The notes beneath the pieces are model-generated. The model was not told the origin of the DNA and searched no databases. It worked only from the letters and a program-made list of their open reading frames with translations. This document shows, piece by piece, positions 33,526 through 41,260 of a DNA stretch of 64,000 bases; position 1 is the first letter of the stretch; each line of letters starts with the position of its first letter. The position numbers and the translations under genes were made by a program. Source of the stretch: Collinsella sp. AM33-4BH (GTDB lineage Bacteria > Actinomycetota > Coriobacteriia > Coriobacteriales > Coriobacteriaceae); assembly GCF_003469205.1 (NCBI RefSeq), contig NZ_QSIN01000003.1, positions 89,519 to 153,518 on the forward strand, read 5' to 3'.

Positions 33526-33838
33526 CTTACCCTTCCCGCTCTCGGCGGCAGCGTCGTTAACACCGGTACCTTTGTCATCGTGGTGTACGAGCCGTTCTTT
33601 GTTCAGCAGGCTCACGCCGTTAAGGCCGAGAACAAGGATCGCCTGTAGGCACCCATCTCCCACAGCCCCCTGCAATCAAGCAACTAAAAAGGGCCGATCG
33701 CGTTACTGCGCGATCGGCCCTTTACGTTTGCCCAGATAAAACCTGCCAAAACAAACCTGTCCCTTTTTGGCAGGTTGTTAGCTGTGGCGGTACTCGGCGA
33801 TGATGAAGTCGGTATCGGTCTGAAGGGTGTCCAGGACC
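33526..33838. pseudogene. Segmental duplication scar: 3' ends of a membrane-protein gene and of rlmA
   Basis: This stretch is a diverged partial copy of 39989-40302. It encodes, on the plus strand, the last 40 residues of the small membrane protein of 39712 (L-T-L-P-A, then T-F-V-I-V-V-Y and F-F-V-Q-Q-A-H-A-V-K-A), ending at 33648. It then carries a copy of the same terminator and, on the minus strand, the last 18-20 codons of rlmA (D-F-I-I-A-E-Y-R-H-S). Neither fragment has a start. It shows that a larger locus was duplicated here and then deleted. Confidence 0.75.
33688..33725. terminator. Terminator hairpin within duplication scar
   Basis: A perfect 15-bp stem (AAAGGGCCGATCGCG with CGCGATCGGCCCTTT) with TTACTG loop is the counterpart of 40152-40188. 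Confidence 0.75.
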
Positions 33839-34002
33839 TAACGTCCATCGCAGCATGCTGACATCTATTTAGCAATAAAGTGCCCGATGCCGACAGATTT
33901 TATCCTCCGCCTCAACCCTTTGTTTACCTGCCGCTTCACGACTATTCCACAGTTACCCGTCCATATCATTAAAGAACTGAACAATCGTCGTGAGGAATGC
34001 AA
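33839..34002. promoter_or_regulatory. Upstream region of the SBP-MscS operon
   Basis: This AT-richer gap leads to the solute-binding lipoprotein gene. It contains A/T-rich tracts near 33870-33910 and 33965-33990 and ends with GAGGA as ribosome binding site. I see no clear -35/-10 pair and no known riboswitch. Confidence 0.35.
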
Positions 34003-34842
34003 ATGGACCATTCAGTCACACGCCGAAATGCCTGCCGGCTGGCAATCTCGGCAACCGGAGCCGCACTTGCAGCCATGTTGCTACCAGCCTGCTCAAACGG
34101 CAATTCCGGCATGCCTGGCAAGGGCAAGCTGAGTGTAGGCGTCCGCTCGGATATCGTCGGGTTTAGCGAACGTAACCCCAACAACGGCAAGTACTACGGA
34201 TTCGAAATCGACCTCGCCAACGAGCTGGCAAACCGTCTCGGTTATGGAGACTGTTCGTTTATAACCGTAACGCCCGAGACGCGCGAAGAAATGCTCTCGT
34301 CGGGAAAAGTCGATTGTCTGATTGCTTGCTACTCGATAAGCGACGAACGCAAAAAGCTGTTTGACTTCTCTCCCGCCTATTACACCGATTCGGTAATTCT
34401 TGTTGTCGAAAACACATCGCTCATTCAATCCTTTTCCCAGCTTGAAGGCGGAACAATTGGCACGGTAGCCGGAACGAACGCCGCACCTCAACTTGCCGCG
34501 AAGTTTTTGGAACTGGGGCTTTCGGACGGCATACCCCGGCAACAGGATGCCGAGAGCGGCAGCATCGACTACGACACATGGCATCTAAGCCAATACGCGA
34601 GCTACGCCGAGCTTTCCCAAGCATTGGAAGCCGGCGACGTCGACGCCATGGCGACGGACGGCGCAATTGCCAAAACCTATCTCGATGGCGAGCGCACCGT
34701 CCTGCCCGATTTTGGCATCAACCCACAGCGTTATGCCGTCGCAACGAAGAAGGGCTCTGAGCTTTCGCCTAAGATTGCCGCCGAAGTGCGCTCAATGCTC
34801 AAAGACAAAACAGTCGATAAGCTCATCAATAAATGGAACTAA
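34003..34842 (+). CDS. Amino-acid-type solute-binding lipoprotein (SBP_bac_3 family)
   Basis: The 279-residue protein has a lipoprotein signal peptide (about 1-30) with lipobox L-L-P-A-C, so the mature protein should be tethered through Cys on the outer face of the membrane. It continues as a family-3 periplasmic-binding fold: L-S-V-G-V-R-S-D, the ligand-site stretch Y-Y-G-F-E-I-D-L-A-N-E-L-A, then D-C-L-I-A-C-Y-S-I-S-D-E-R and F-S-P-A-Y-Y. The start ATG at 34003 has GAGGA 6 nt upstream; the ATG two codons earlier overlaps that site. No ABC permease or ATPase follows. Instead the next gene, 12 bp downstream, is a Cache-MscS protein. I infer that the lipoprotein delivers a ligand to that sensor. 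Confidence 0.88.
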   Translation: MDHSVTRRNACRLAISATGAALAAMLLPACSNGNSGMPGKGKLSVGVRSDIVGFSERNPNNGKYYGFEIDLANELANRLGYGDCSFITVTPETREEMLSSGKVDCLIACYSISDERKKLFDFSPAYYTDSVILVVENTSLIQSFSQLEGGTIGTVAGTNAAPQLAAKFLELGLSDGIPRQQDAESGSIDYDTWHLSQYASYAELSQALEAGDVDAMATDGAIAKTYLDGERTVLPDFGINPQRYAVATKKGSELSPKIAAEVRSMLKDKTVDKLINKWN

Positions 34843-34854
34843 GGGAGCCTACCC

Positions 34855-37206
34855 ATGTCCAAGCGATTAAAAAAGAAGTCTGTGGCGCTTGCCGTTGCCG
34901 TAACCGTCTGCGCATTGGCGATGGGACTCCTACTCGCCTCGATGCAAACGCGTCTATCGCAAGAGGAATACGCTCTGGAATTTGATCGCGTTGCCGCCGA
35001 ACTCCCCGATCTCGTTAAAACGGCTCGGGCGGAAACGAAAGACAACACCCAAACATTTGATGACCTGTATCGCACGCGCGCCGCAAGCATCGCATTTATG
35101 GCGGCTAACGATGCCGGTTACGAAGCGACCGATGTCAAAATGGCCGAACTCAAGGACCTGCTCAAGGTCGATAACGTTCTCGTCGCCCGACGCGACGGCT
35201 CTATCATCGCCAAGGCAGCTGACACCAAAGCCGATTTTAGCCGCGCCCGCTTCAACCAGCTACGTCAGTGCTTCGAGACCGGCAAGCCCTCCGATCCGGT
35301 TGAGGTCGATCTTCCCGATCAAGACTGGCTCATGCGATACTATGCCGCCAAAATCGATGACGACACCATGGCCATCGTAGAACAAAATCCCCAAGAGCTG
35401 CACGCCCTTGTCAAGGACACCGGATCGACCGAGAGCATGCTCAAGAACATCTCACTCGGCAGCCACGGATTTGTCCTCGCCGTATCGGCAAAAACGCATC
35501 TGATCACCTACCATCCCGACCAGAACATGATAGGTACCGATGCACTCGACAACGGCATCGATATTAGCAATCTTGAGGACGGCAAAACATTCTTCACTTC
35601 CGTCAAGAACACAAGCCTGTACTGTCGCGTCAAGTTGGTCGATGACACCTATTACATTCTCGCCATTCCCGAAAGCGACACCGCCACCGCACGCAACATC
35701 ACCGTGGGCGTCATCCTCTTTGCCTTCATCGCAATCGTCGCCGCCGTGGCGCTCTATGACCTGTTTGTCCTTGCGGATGACGAGCATAGCGACCAAAGCG
35801 ATCACGAATACGTCAAGATCGGTCGCAACCTTAGGTTTAACCCCGCCGTGGGCAGGCGCGCAACAGCCTTGTCCGTTGCAGGACTCGTCTTGCTCCTGGC
35901 GGTAACCTTCTATATGCAAACGCTCTTTGCCCTTTCGAGCCAAGCGACGGTCAATCGAGAGCGCGTAGAGCAGATTGATCAAACGCTCAAAAACAATGCA
36001 ATGCGCGAGGATGAACTTACGAGGCAATATAGTGACCACTACGCCACTACCTGCCATATTATCGCCTACATCGTTGAGCACAATCCAGAGCTCGCCACGC
36101 GAGCCGATCTGCACAGCTTGGCAGAAACGCTTGGCGTCGAGTCAATTTACCTCTACGACGGCGACGGCAATATGACGAGCTCGAGCACGTCACAACGATC
36201 CTATAGTCTTTCGACCAAGTACGGCGACTCCTCCTACGAGTTCCGCTCGCTTTTGGGCGGCAAGGATGAGTATATACAGCCCCTCTCTATCAACAGAACC
36301 ACTGGCGAGACATATCAGTACATCGGCGTCGCACTCTACGATCAAGATGGCATTGCAGACGGAATCGCTCAGATTGCCGTGCGCCCTATGCGCTTAGAAG
36401 AAATGCTCAAGAGCACCAAGATCGGCGTGGTGCTCGACGGCATCAAGGCGGGCGCCGGAGGCTTCGCCTTTGCAATCGAGAAAAAAGACGGCACCGTTGC
36501 ATATCATCCCAACAATCTTCTTATGGGGAAAAAGGCGTCCGAAATAGGACTGGCTGACGAGCACCTTGCAGACGGCTTTAGCGATTTCATTTACATCGAC
36601 AACCAGAAACTCTACGCCTCCTGCCTAGAGACTGACGACTACTACGTTTACGTCGCGGCACCCGAAGACTCTTTTATGCACCAGCGCGTTCCGCTCACCA
36701 TCGCAACCGGAATCATCGCCGCTATATGCTTTGTCCTCATCTACCCTCTGCTGACGCTCGACACTATAAGAGTCGAAGAAAAACGTTCGAAGCGCGAAAA
36801 CGATTTCACGGCAAGACGGCACAACATCACAGTCACGACATCCGACGGCCGTATCAAGCACAGCGAAAGTGCCATTGGCCGATGGCTCAACATTCCCTTA
36901 AATGGGAAGACAAAACCCCCGAGCAAAAACTCGGCACGGTCCTTAGATGGTTTACCGGTATCGGAGTGTTTATCGTCTTTTTGGCCGTCTTGTTTAAAGA
37001 CACTCTATTTGGCCCGCGTTCGGTATTCACCTACATACTGGGTAACGACTGGCAGCACGGTCTCAACATATTCGCGCTCACCGCTTCAATCATGTACGCC
37101 TGTGTGGCGCTCACAGTGTGCGCAATCGCACAGTCGCTTCTTCGCATGTTGTCCAACGTGCTTGGCGCGCGCGGCGAGACGATATGCCGACTTCTCTCGA
37201 GCCTGA
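34855..37206 (+). CDS. Double-Cache sensor membrane protein, N-terminal part of a Cache-Cache-MscS fusion
   Basis: The frame as read has 783 residues, of which about 682 are meaningful. By eye: TM1 at about 9-28; an extracytoplasmic region of about 30-280 that looks like a Cache sensor (Y-A-A-K-I-D-D-D, G-S-H-G-F-V-L-A-V-S, Y-H-P-D-Q-N); TM2 at about 282-304; a short cytoplasmic link; TM3 at about 336-358; a second Cache-like region of about 360-605 (G-G-F-A-F-A-I-E-K-K-D-G-T-V-A-Y-H-P-N-N); and TM4 at about 607-630. After T-T-A codon 36898 the frame turns to Ser/Arg-rich nonsense, while MscS similarity starts in the -1 frame. One base was probably lost there. The intact fusion would have about 1027 residues. 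Gene start ATG 34855, with GGGAG upstream. Confidence 0.8.
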   Translation: MSKRLKKKSVALAVAVTVCALAMGLLLASMQTRLSQEEYALEFDRVAAELPDLVKTARAETKDNTQTFDDLYRTRAASIAFMAANDAGYEATDVKMAELKDLLKVDNVLVARRDGSIIAKAADTKADFSRARFNQLRQCFETGKPSDPVEVDLPDQDWLMRYYAAKIDDDTMAIVEQNPQELHALVKDTGSTESMLKNISLGSHGFVLAVSAKTHLITYHPDQNMIGTDALDNGIDISNLEDGKTFFTSVKNTSLYCRVKLVDDTYYILAIPESDTATARNITVGVILFAFIAIVAAVALYDLFVLADDEHSDQSDHEYVKIGRNLRFNPAVGRRATALSVAGLVLLLAVTFYMQTLFALSSQATVNRERVEQIDQTLKNNAMREDELTRQYSDHYATTCHIIAYIVEHNPELATRADLHSLAETLGVESIYLYDGDGNMTSSSTSQRSYSLSTKYGDSSYEFRSLLGGKDEYIQPLSINRTTGETYQYIGVALYDQDGIADGIAQIAVRPMRLEEMLKSTKIGVVLDGIKAGAGGFAFAIEKKDGTVAYHPNNLLMGKKASEIGLADEHLADGFSDFIYIDNQKLYASCLETDDYYVYVAAPEDSFMHQRVPLTIATGIIAAICFVLIYPLLTLDTIRVEEKRSKRENDFTARRHNITVTTSDGRIKHSESAIGRWLNIPLNGKTKPPSKNSARSLDGLPVSECLSSFWPSCLKTLYLARVRYSPTYWVTTGSTVSTYSRSPLQSCTPVWRSQCAQSHSRFFACCPTCLARAARRYADFSRA

Positions 37207-37937
37207 CAAAATACGGAACCCTCATCGCCATGCTCTATTGGTGCCTAGGCGTTTTGGGTGTCGACACCGCAACGCTTTTGGCCTCGGCAGGCATCATTAC
37301 ACTCGCGGTCTCCTTTGGAGCCAAAGACCTCATCACGGATATCTTGTGCGGGCTCTTTATTATCTTTGAAGGCGAGTTCCGCGTTGGAGACGTCATCTCG
37401 GTTGGCGGCAATACCGGCACCGTTATGGAAATTGGCGTGCGAACCACAAAGATCAATGACGGCAACGGCAATGTTCTACTGCTGCGCAATAGCTCGATTT
37501 CGAATGTCACCAACATGACCAAACTTAATTCTTACGCCAGCATAGACATCACCATACCGGTGGGGGAATCTCTACCCTATGTCGAAAAGGTGCTTAAAGA
37601 CGAGCTCAAAAGCGTGCATGACCGCGTTCCCGCCATTATCGAAGGCCCCTTCTACAAGGGCGTGGTCGACCTTAGCAGCACCGCTATGACCATTCGCGTT
37701 GTCGCCACCTGCAAGGAGACAGACCGCGGCAGCGTCATGCGCTCTTTGCGCCGCGAGGTAAAGCTTATGCTGTCCCGCCGTGACATCGCCCCCTATCAAC
37801 TCGTTTTCGATCATTGCGATGCCGTTGAGTCCGCTCCAAAGGCAGCTACCGCCGAGGAACTCGCCGAAGCGGACGAGTTTAACGAAGAACAGGAACTCGC
37901 CTCGCAAGATCTGGGCAACGAACCCCTCAATCAGTAA
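36882..37937 (+). CDS. MscS-family channel domain, C-terminal part of the Cache-Cache-MscS fusion
   Basis: From about 36900 this frame encodes an MscS protein. Two hydrophobic helices (G-I-G-V-F-I-V-F-L-A-V-L, then F-A-L-T-A-S-I-M-Y-A-C-V-A-L) precede the pore-lining region G-V-D-T-A-T-L-L-A-S-A-G-I-I-T-L-A-V-S-F-G. Next come A-K-D-L-I-T-D and the beta domain (F-E-G-E-F-R-V-G-D-V-I). G-T-V-M-E-I-G-V-R-T-T and L-L-R-N-S-S-I-S-N-V-T-N follow, with an acidic tail at the end. An ATG at 36882 is in frame but has no ribosome binding site, so independent translation is doubtful. More likely this is the continuation of the Cache protein after a one-base deletion. Domain and position indicate an ion or solute channel. 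Confidence 0.8.
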   Translation: MAQHSLKWEDKTPEQKLGTVLRWFTGIGVFIVFLAVLFKDTLFGPRSVFTYILGNDWQHGLNIFALTASIMYACVALTVCAIAQSLLRMLSNVLGARGETICRLLSSLTKYGTLIAMLYWCLGVLGVDTATLLASAGIITLAVSFGAKDLITDILCGLFIIFEGEFRVGDVISVGGNTGTVMEIGVRTTKINDGNGNVLLLRNSSISNVTNMTKLNSYASIDITIPVGESLPYVEKVLKDELKSVHDRVPAIIEGPFYKGVVDLSSTAMTIRVVATCKETDRGSVMRSLRREVKLMLSRRDIAPYQLVFDHCDAVESAPKAATAEELAEADEFNEEQELASQDLGNEPLNQ

Positions 37938-37997
37938 TTCATGGCGCCAGGCAATACGTGCACGGTGCCATAACGGCTCAAGGGAAAGGAACTGAAC

Positions 37998-38396
37998 ATG
38001 AGCAACAACCGTAAAGTCCTAAAGGTCATGTCCATCGTCTATTTATTGGGAGGTGTTTTCAGCATCGCTGCAGGCGCGTTGGCGCTCACGTCGGCTTCGG
38101 GCGACGCCAGCGGCGACCTCTCGGTTTACAGCGTTGTCGTCATCGTGATGGGCATCGTCGAAATCATCGCCGCCGTGTTGGGCATCCGTGCCTCAAATAA
38201 CCCCAGCAAGATTGGCATCGTTTGGGTCTGGGCTATCATTTGCCTAGCATGCGCCGTTGTGAGCCTGCTGCTCTCCGAGCCCTTCTTGGGCGGAGTCGGC
38301 ACCAGCGCCACCGATGTCACCGCCGTGGTCGTAAGTGCCGTGTACTTCGTTTTCGCCAACCGCGTTAAAAAGGAAAGCCAGGAGCGCCTGAGCTAG
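37998..38396 (+). CDS. Small four-helix membrane protein, paralogue 1
   Basis: The 132-residue protein begins M-S-N-N-R-K-V-L-K-V-M-S-I-V-Y-L-L-G-G and has four hydrophobic helices (about 8-30, 44-64, 71-90, 101-119) and a basic end (N-R-V-K-K-E). It shares layout and the opening (R-K-x-L-K-V-x-x-x-x-Y-x-x-G) with the gene at 39712 and with the scar at 33526. It follows the MscS frame after 60 bp, with AAAGGAA upstream of the ATG. The family is unknown to me; the repeated presence suggests a locally expanding family. Confidence 0.65.
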   Translation: MSNNRKVLKVMSIVYLLGGVFSIAAGALALTSASGDASGDLSVYSVVVIVMGIVEIIAAVLGIRASNNPSKIGIVWVWAIICLACAVVSLLLSEPFLGGVGTSATDVTAVVVSAVYFVFANRVKKESQERLS

Positions 38397-38433
38397 GCAT
38401 CGGGCTCAACTGTACAAAGCGCCACGCATAAAA

Positions 38434-38477
38434 ACCGCCCTCCGTTTCTCAGACAGACGAGAAACGGAGGGCGGTCT
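38434..38477 (+). terminator. Strong terminator after the membrane protein
   Basis: A perfect 17-bp stem (ACCGCCCTCCGTTTCTC with GAGAAACGGAGGGCGGT) with AGACAGAC loop closes the putative SBP-MscS-membrane protein operon. Confidence 0.8.
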
Positions 38478-38580
38478 GCTATGAATGGCCTTTGCGTTCA
38501 TTCGATTGCGACACACGGCACAATCGACAGTATGTCGTCAGGCAGCAAAGCCGACAGCGGCGAGCGCATCGACGGATGTG

Positions 38581-39519
38581 CTAGCGAGCGGCGGACCCGT
38601 TGGCGCAACCCACCATGCGAATCAAGTAGTTTTCTACGACATGATAAGCTTGGGGTTTTTCATCTTTAAGGGAAACTAGGCACACCGGAACTGTCAGGGC
38701 CCCTTTACCCGCAATGGGGACAACCTCAAACCCGCTAGCAATCTGACCGGGAACGGGAAGAATCGCATTTAAGAAAAAGCCGTGCTCTGCCACCAAAAAC
38801 GACCCAAATTGAGCGGGGCCATCGATAATGCGCGTCTCACCAAGGACACCGCGGCTTTCGTACTGCCAAAAAATCGAATTATTAAAGTTATCAAACGCAG
38901 CCGACTGCCCTGCCGGATATGAGCTCAAATCAGCCACAGTCACAAAAGGCCTCTTAGCGAACGGATGGCCGGCGGCGACGACAATACCCGTGGGCAGGGT
39001 TCCCAGCTGCTCGCAATCATCATTGGTATTGTCATATGTGCCCACCGTAAGCAAGGCGTCGAGGTCGCCCTGCTCGAGCTCCTGCTGAGCGATCCCGGGA
39101 TGCACGGTACAAAACTTCACGCGCACGCGGGCACCACGCATGATAAGCGCAGACAACCCCTTATATAGCTTATCGTCGTTATCGAGTGCGGGAACGCACA
39201 GGCCAATCGAGAGTTCCGGCATCGCTTGCGCCCCAGAGGCCGACGGGACGGTCAGGTCGCATCCAAACGGATCAAAGTTTTCAACCTCACGATACGCCTC
39301 GACGGCGTTGCGAGCCTTGGCATAAAAGCTACAGGCGGCCCGAGTCGGCTTTACGCCACTATTTCCACGCTCAAAAAACTGAACGTTAAACAACTGCTCG
39401 AGCTCGCTAATTGACTTGGAAATGGCCTGGACGGTCACGTTGCGCTGGTGTGCCGCGGCGGTAAAACTCTTCGTCTCAAATACGGCGACAAAATAGCCGA
39501 CCTGCTTGATATTCACCAT
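38581..39519 (-). CDS. LysR-family transcriptional regulator
   Basis: The 312-residue protein has an N-terminal winged helix-turn-helix (M-V-N-I-K-Q-V-G-Y-F-V-A-V-F-E, F-T-A-A-A-H-Q-R-N-V-T-V-Q-A-I-S-K-S-I) and a C-terminal ligand-binding region with A-A-G-H-P-F-A-K-R. It is transcribed away from the paralogue 2 membrane-protein gene across about 190 bp. No dedicated target can be named. Composition is slightly AT-richer than neighbouring genes. The start ATG at 39519 has only a weak AGGTGAATGG-type site. Confidence 0.8.
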   Translation of the reverse strand: MVNIKQVGYFVAVFETKSFTAAAHQRNVTVQAISKSISELEQLFNVQFFERGNSGVKPTRAACSFYAKARNAVEAYREVENFDPFGCDLTVPSASGAQAMPELSIGLCVPALDNDDKLYKGLSALIMRGARVRVKFCTVHPGIAQQELEQGDLDALLTVGTYDNTNDDCEQLGTLPTGIVVAAGHPFAKRPFVTVADLSSYPAGQSAAFDNFNNSIFWQYESRGVLGETRIIDGPAQFGSFLVAEHGFFLNAILPVPGQIASGFEVVPIAGKGALTVPVCLVSLKDEKPQAYHVVENYLIRMVGCANGSAAR

Positions 39520-39711
39520 TCACCTCAAATAAATGCACAGTATGATCCAGTTAAACAAAAACCTAGCACAACGCAAGTGCCAGCCCGTCGCGAACGGAGC
39601 GTTCAACTATTGGATGAACGTATGCAGCGCCTTGTTGAATTACAATATGCTTCGCGACATGCGTTTTGCGTGCGCATCAAATACGTCATGTCCACTTCGA
39701 AAGGACCAGCC

Positions 39712-40113
39712 ATGAGCTACACTCGCAAGACACTCAAAGTCCTTGCCCTCATTTACTTTGTTTTGGGCATCGCCAGCCTCGTCACCGCCGGCGTCGGTAT
39801 CGCCACGGGCGGTCTCGATTCCACGTACGGTTCGTACGCCACGCTCGCAGCGGTCGTGCTTATCGCCAAGGGTCTCGTCGACCTTGCCGCAGGCGTCGCC
39901 GGTATCAAGGGCGCCAACAAGCCTTCGCAGGTGGACGGCGCGTTTAAGCTCGGTATTGTTGCCGCGGTCGCCACGCTTGCCCAAGCGGTGCTCACGCTTC
40001 CCGCGTTTGGCGGCGACGCCATCAACTTTGGCGCCTTTGTCATCGTGGTGTACGACCTGTTCTTTGTTCAGCAGGCACACGCCGTTAAGGCCGAGAACAA
40101 GGACCGCCTATAA
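39712..40113 (+). CDS. Small four-helix membrane protein, paralogue 2
   Basis: The 133-residue protein begins M-S-Y-T-R-K-T-L-K-V-L-A-L-I-Y-F-V-L-G-I and has four hydrophobic helices, the last followed by V-Q-Q-A-H-A-V-K-A-E-N-K. It is related to the 37998 gene, and its 3' end was copied to 33526-33648. The start ATG at 39712 has AAAGGA upstream. A terminator follows directly, facing the convergent rlmA gene. No known domain recognised. Confidence 0.7.
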   Translation: MSYTRKTLKVLALIYFVLGIASLVTAGVGIATGGLDSTYGSYATLAAVVLIAKGLVDLAAGVAGIKGANKPSQVDGAFKLGIVAAVATLAQAVLTLPAFGGDAINFGAFVIVVYDLFFVQQAHAVKAENKDRL

Positions 40114-40151
40114 GCGCTCGCTTCTCATAACCTCTGCAGCCAAGCGACTAA

Positions 40152-40190
40152 AAAGGGCCGATCGCGCATCTCCGCGGTCGGCCCTTTACG
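40152..40190. terminator. Terminator between paralogue 2 and rlmA
   Basis: The stem AAAGGGCCGATCGCG with CGCGGTCGGCCCTTT (one wobble) is the source copy of the hairpin at 33688. It can serve both convergent genes. Confidence 0.75.
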
Positions 40191-40241
40191 TTTGCCCAGA
40201 TAAAACCTACCAAAATAAACCTGTCCCTATTTGGCAGGTTG

Positions 40242-41057
40242 TTAGCTGTGGCGGTACTCGGCGATGATGAAGTCAATATCGGTTTGAAGGGTGTCCAAGT
40301 TTGCCAGGCGCTCTTTGTCGGCAGGGCGCGTGCGGTAGTAGTACGGCGTCATCTGGAACACCGCCTCGATGTCAGCCTGGGTCTGGAGCGTAATGTTCGC
40401 AGACACCCGCTGCGTTCCAACCAACTCGAGCTCGGTGGTCTTCGGCAGCTTCTCATCGTTAAGGTACGGTGTGTCGTAGAGCACCTCTTTAAGCCCAAAG
40501 AGATGACGGGCACCCGGCACCACGGTATAGAGCGAGCCCTCTGGCGCCAGCACGCGGGCAAACTCACGCTCGTTAAAGGGAGCGAAGAGCTCGGTCACCA
40601 TATCGAAGGCGCCATCGGCCACGGGGATGTCCTTCATGTTGGCCACGAAGTAGGTCGCATCGCCGCGCTTGGCGGCAAGGCGCACCATCTCTTTGCCCAG
40701 GTCGAAACCGTAAGCATCCACGCCCGGCACCGCGCCCATGGCGCTGGTGTAATAGCCCTCGCCACAGCAAATATCGAGCAAGGTCATGGGGCCGTTCGTG
40801 AACGCGGCGTGCCCAGACACCCGCTCGCGCACCAGCTCGACCATCGCATCGCGCAGCGGCGCATAGTATCCACGGTTCAGAAAGTCGCGACGGCTGCGCG
40901 CCTGCGACTTGGGATCGCCCATGGAGTCACCGCTCTTGGACGAGCGCAGTAGATATAGATAGCCCTCTCGCGCACGGTCAAACCGGTGCCCGCCCGCGCA
41001 TGCAGCACCGTGTTCGTCATCCACCAGCGGCTCATGGCAAACGGGACACAACAACAT
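40242..41057 (-). CDS. rlmA: 23S rRNA (guanine-N1)-methyltransferase RlmA
   Basis: The 271-residue protein has an N-terminal zinc finger (C-P-V-C-H-E-P-L, then C-A-G-G-H-R-F-D) and the RlmA-specific stretch K-S-G-D-S-M-G-D, followed by R-R-D-F-L-N-R-G-Y-Y. The SAM motif I is L-L-D-I-C-C-G-E-G-Y-Y. It methylates a guanine in 23S rRNA hairpin 35 (G745 or G748 in family members). The start ATG at 41057 has AAGGAG upstream. Convergent with the membrane-protein gene; its last codons were duplicated at 33781-33838. RlmA versus the tylosin-type RlmAII subclass is not decided. Confidence 0.85.
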   Translation of the reverse strand: MLLCPVCHEPLVDDEHGAACAGGHRFDRAREGYLYLLRSSKSGDSMGDPKSQARSRRDFLNRGYYAPLRDAMVELVRERVSGHAAFTNGPMTLLDICCGEGYYTSAMGAVPGVDAYGFDLGKEMVRLAAKRGDATYFVANMKDIPVADGAFDMVTELFAPFNEREFARVLAPEGSLYTVVPGARHLFGLKEVLYDTPYLNDEKLPKTTELELVGTQRVSANITLQTQADIEAVFQMTPYYYRTRPADKERLANLDTLQTDIDFIIAEYRHS

Positions 41058-41114
41058 GGCAACTCCTTAGCGCGAACAACACAACGCCCACCATTGTCGC
41101 ACGCCTTCCCCACC

Positions 41115-41194
41115 TAGTCATTGGGGACGTTCTTGAATGACTAAGGAGTGTCCCCAGCTGCCGACAGAAAAGGAACGTCCCTAAGTGTCGGCTG
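41115..41194. repeat. AGTCATTGGGGACGTTC-type palindrome pair
   Basis: Two hairpins lie side by side between rlmA and the MATE gene: TAGTCATT with AATGACTA, then GCCGACA with TGTCGGC. Both share GGGGACG/GTCCCC cores with elements at 55488 and 62502. Confidence 0.6.
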
Positions 41195-41260
41195 GTTGCA
41201 TTAGGAGTATCATCATCTGCGCAAATAAGCACGAAAGAGCATATTAGAGATTGAGAGCGT

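Noticed and set aside
36890..36910. Programmed -1 frameshifting at the Cache-MscS junction
   Set aside because: C TTA AAT does not fit X XXY YYZ pairing and no clear stimulatory stem is seen just 3'; a one-base deletion or sequence error is simpler. Kept only as a minor alternative.
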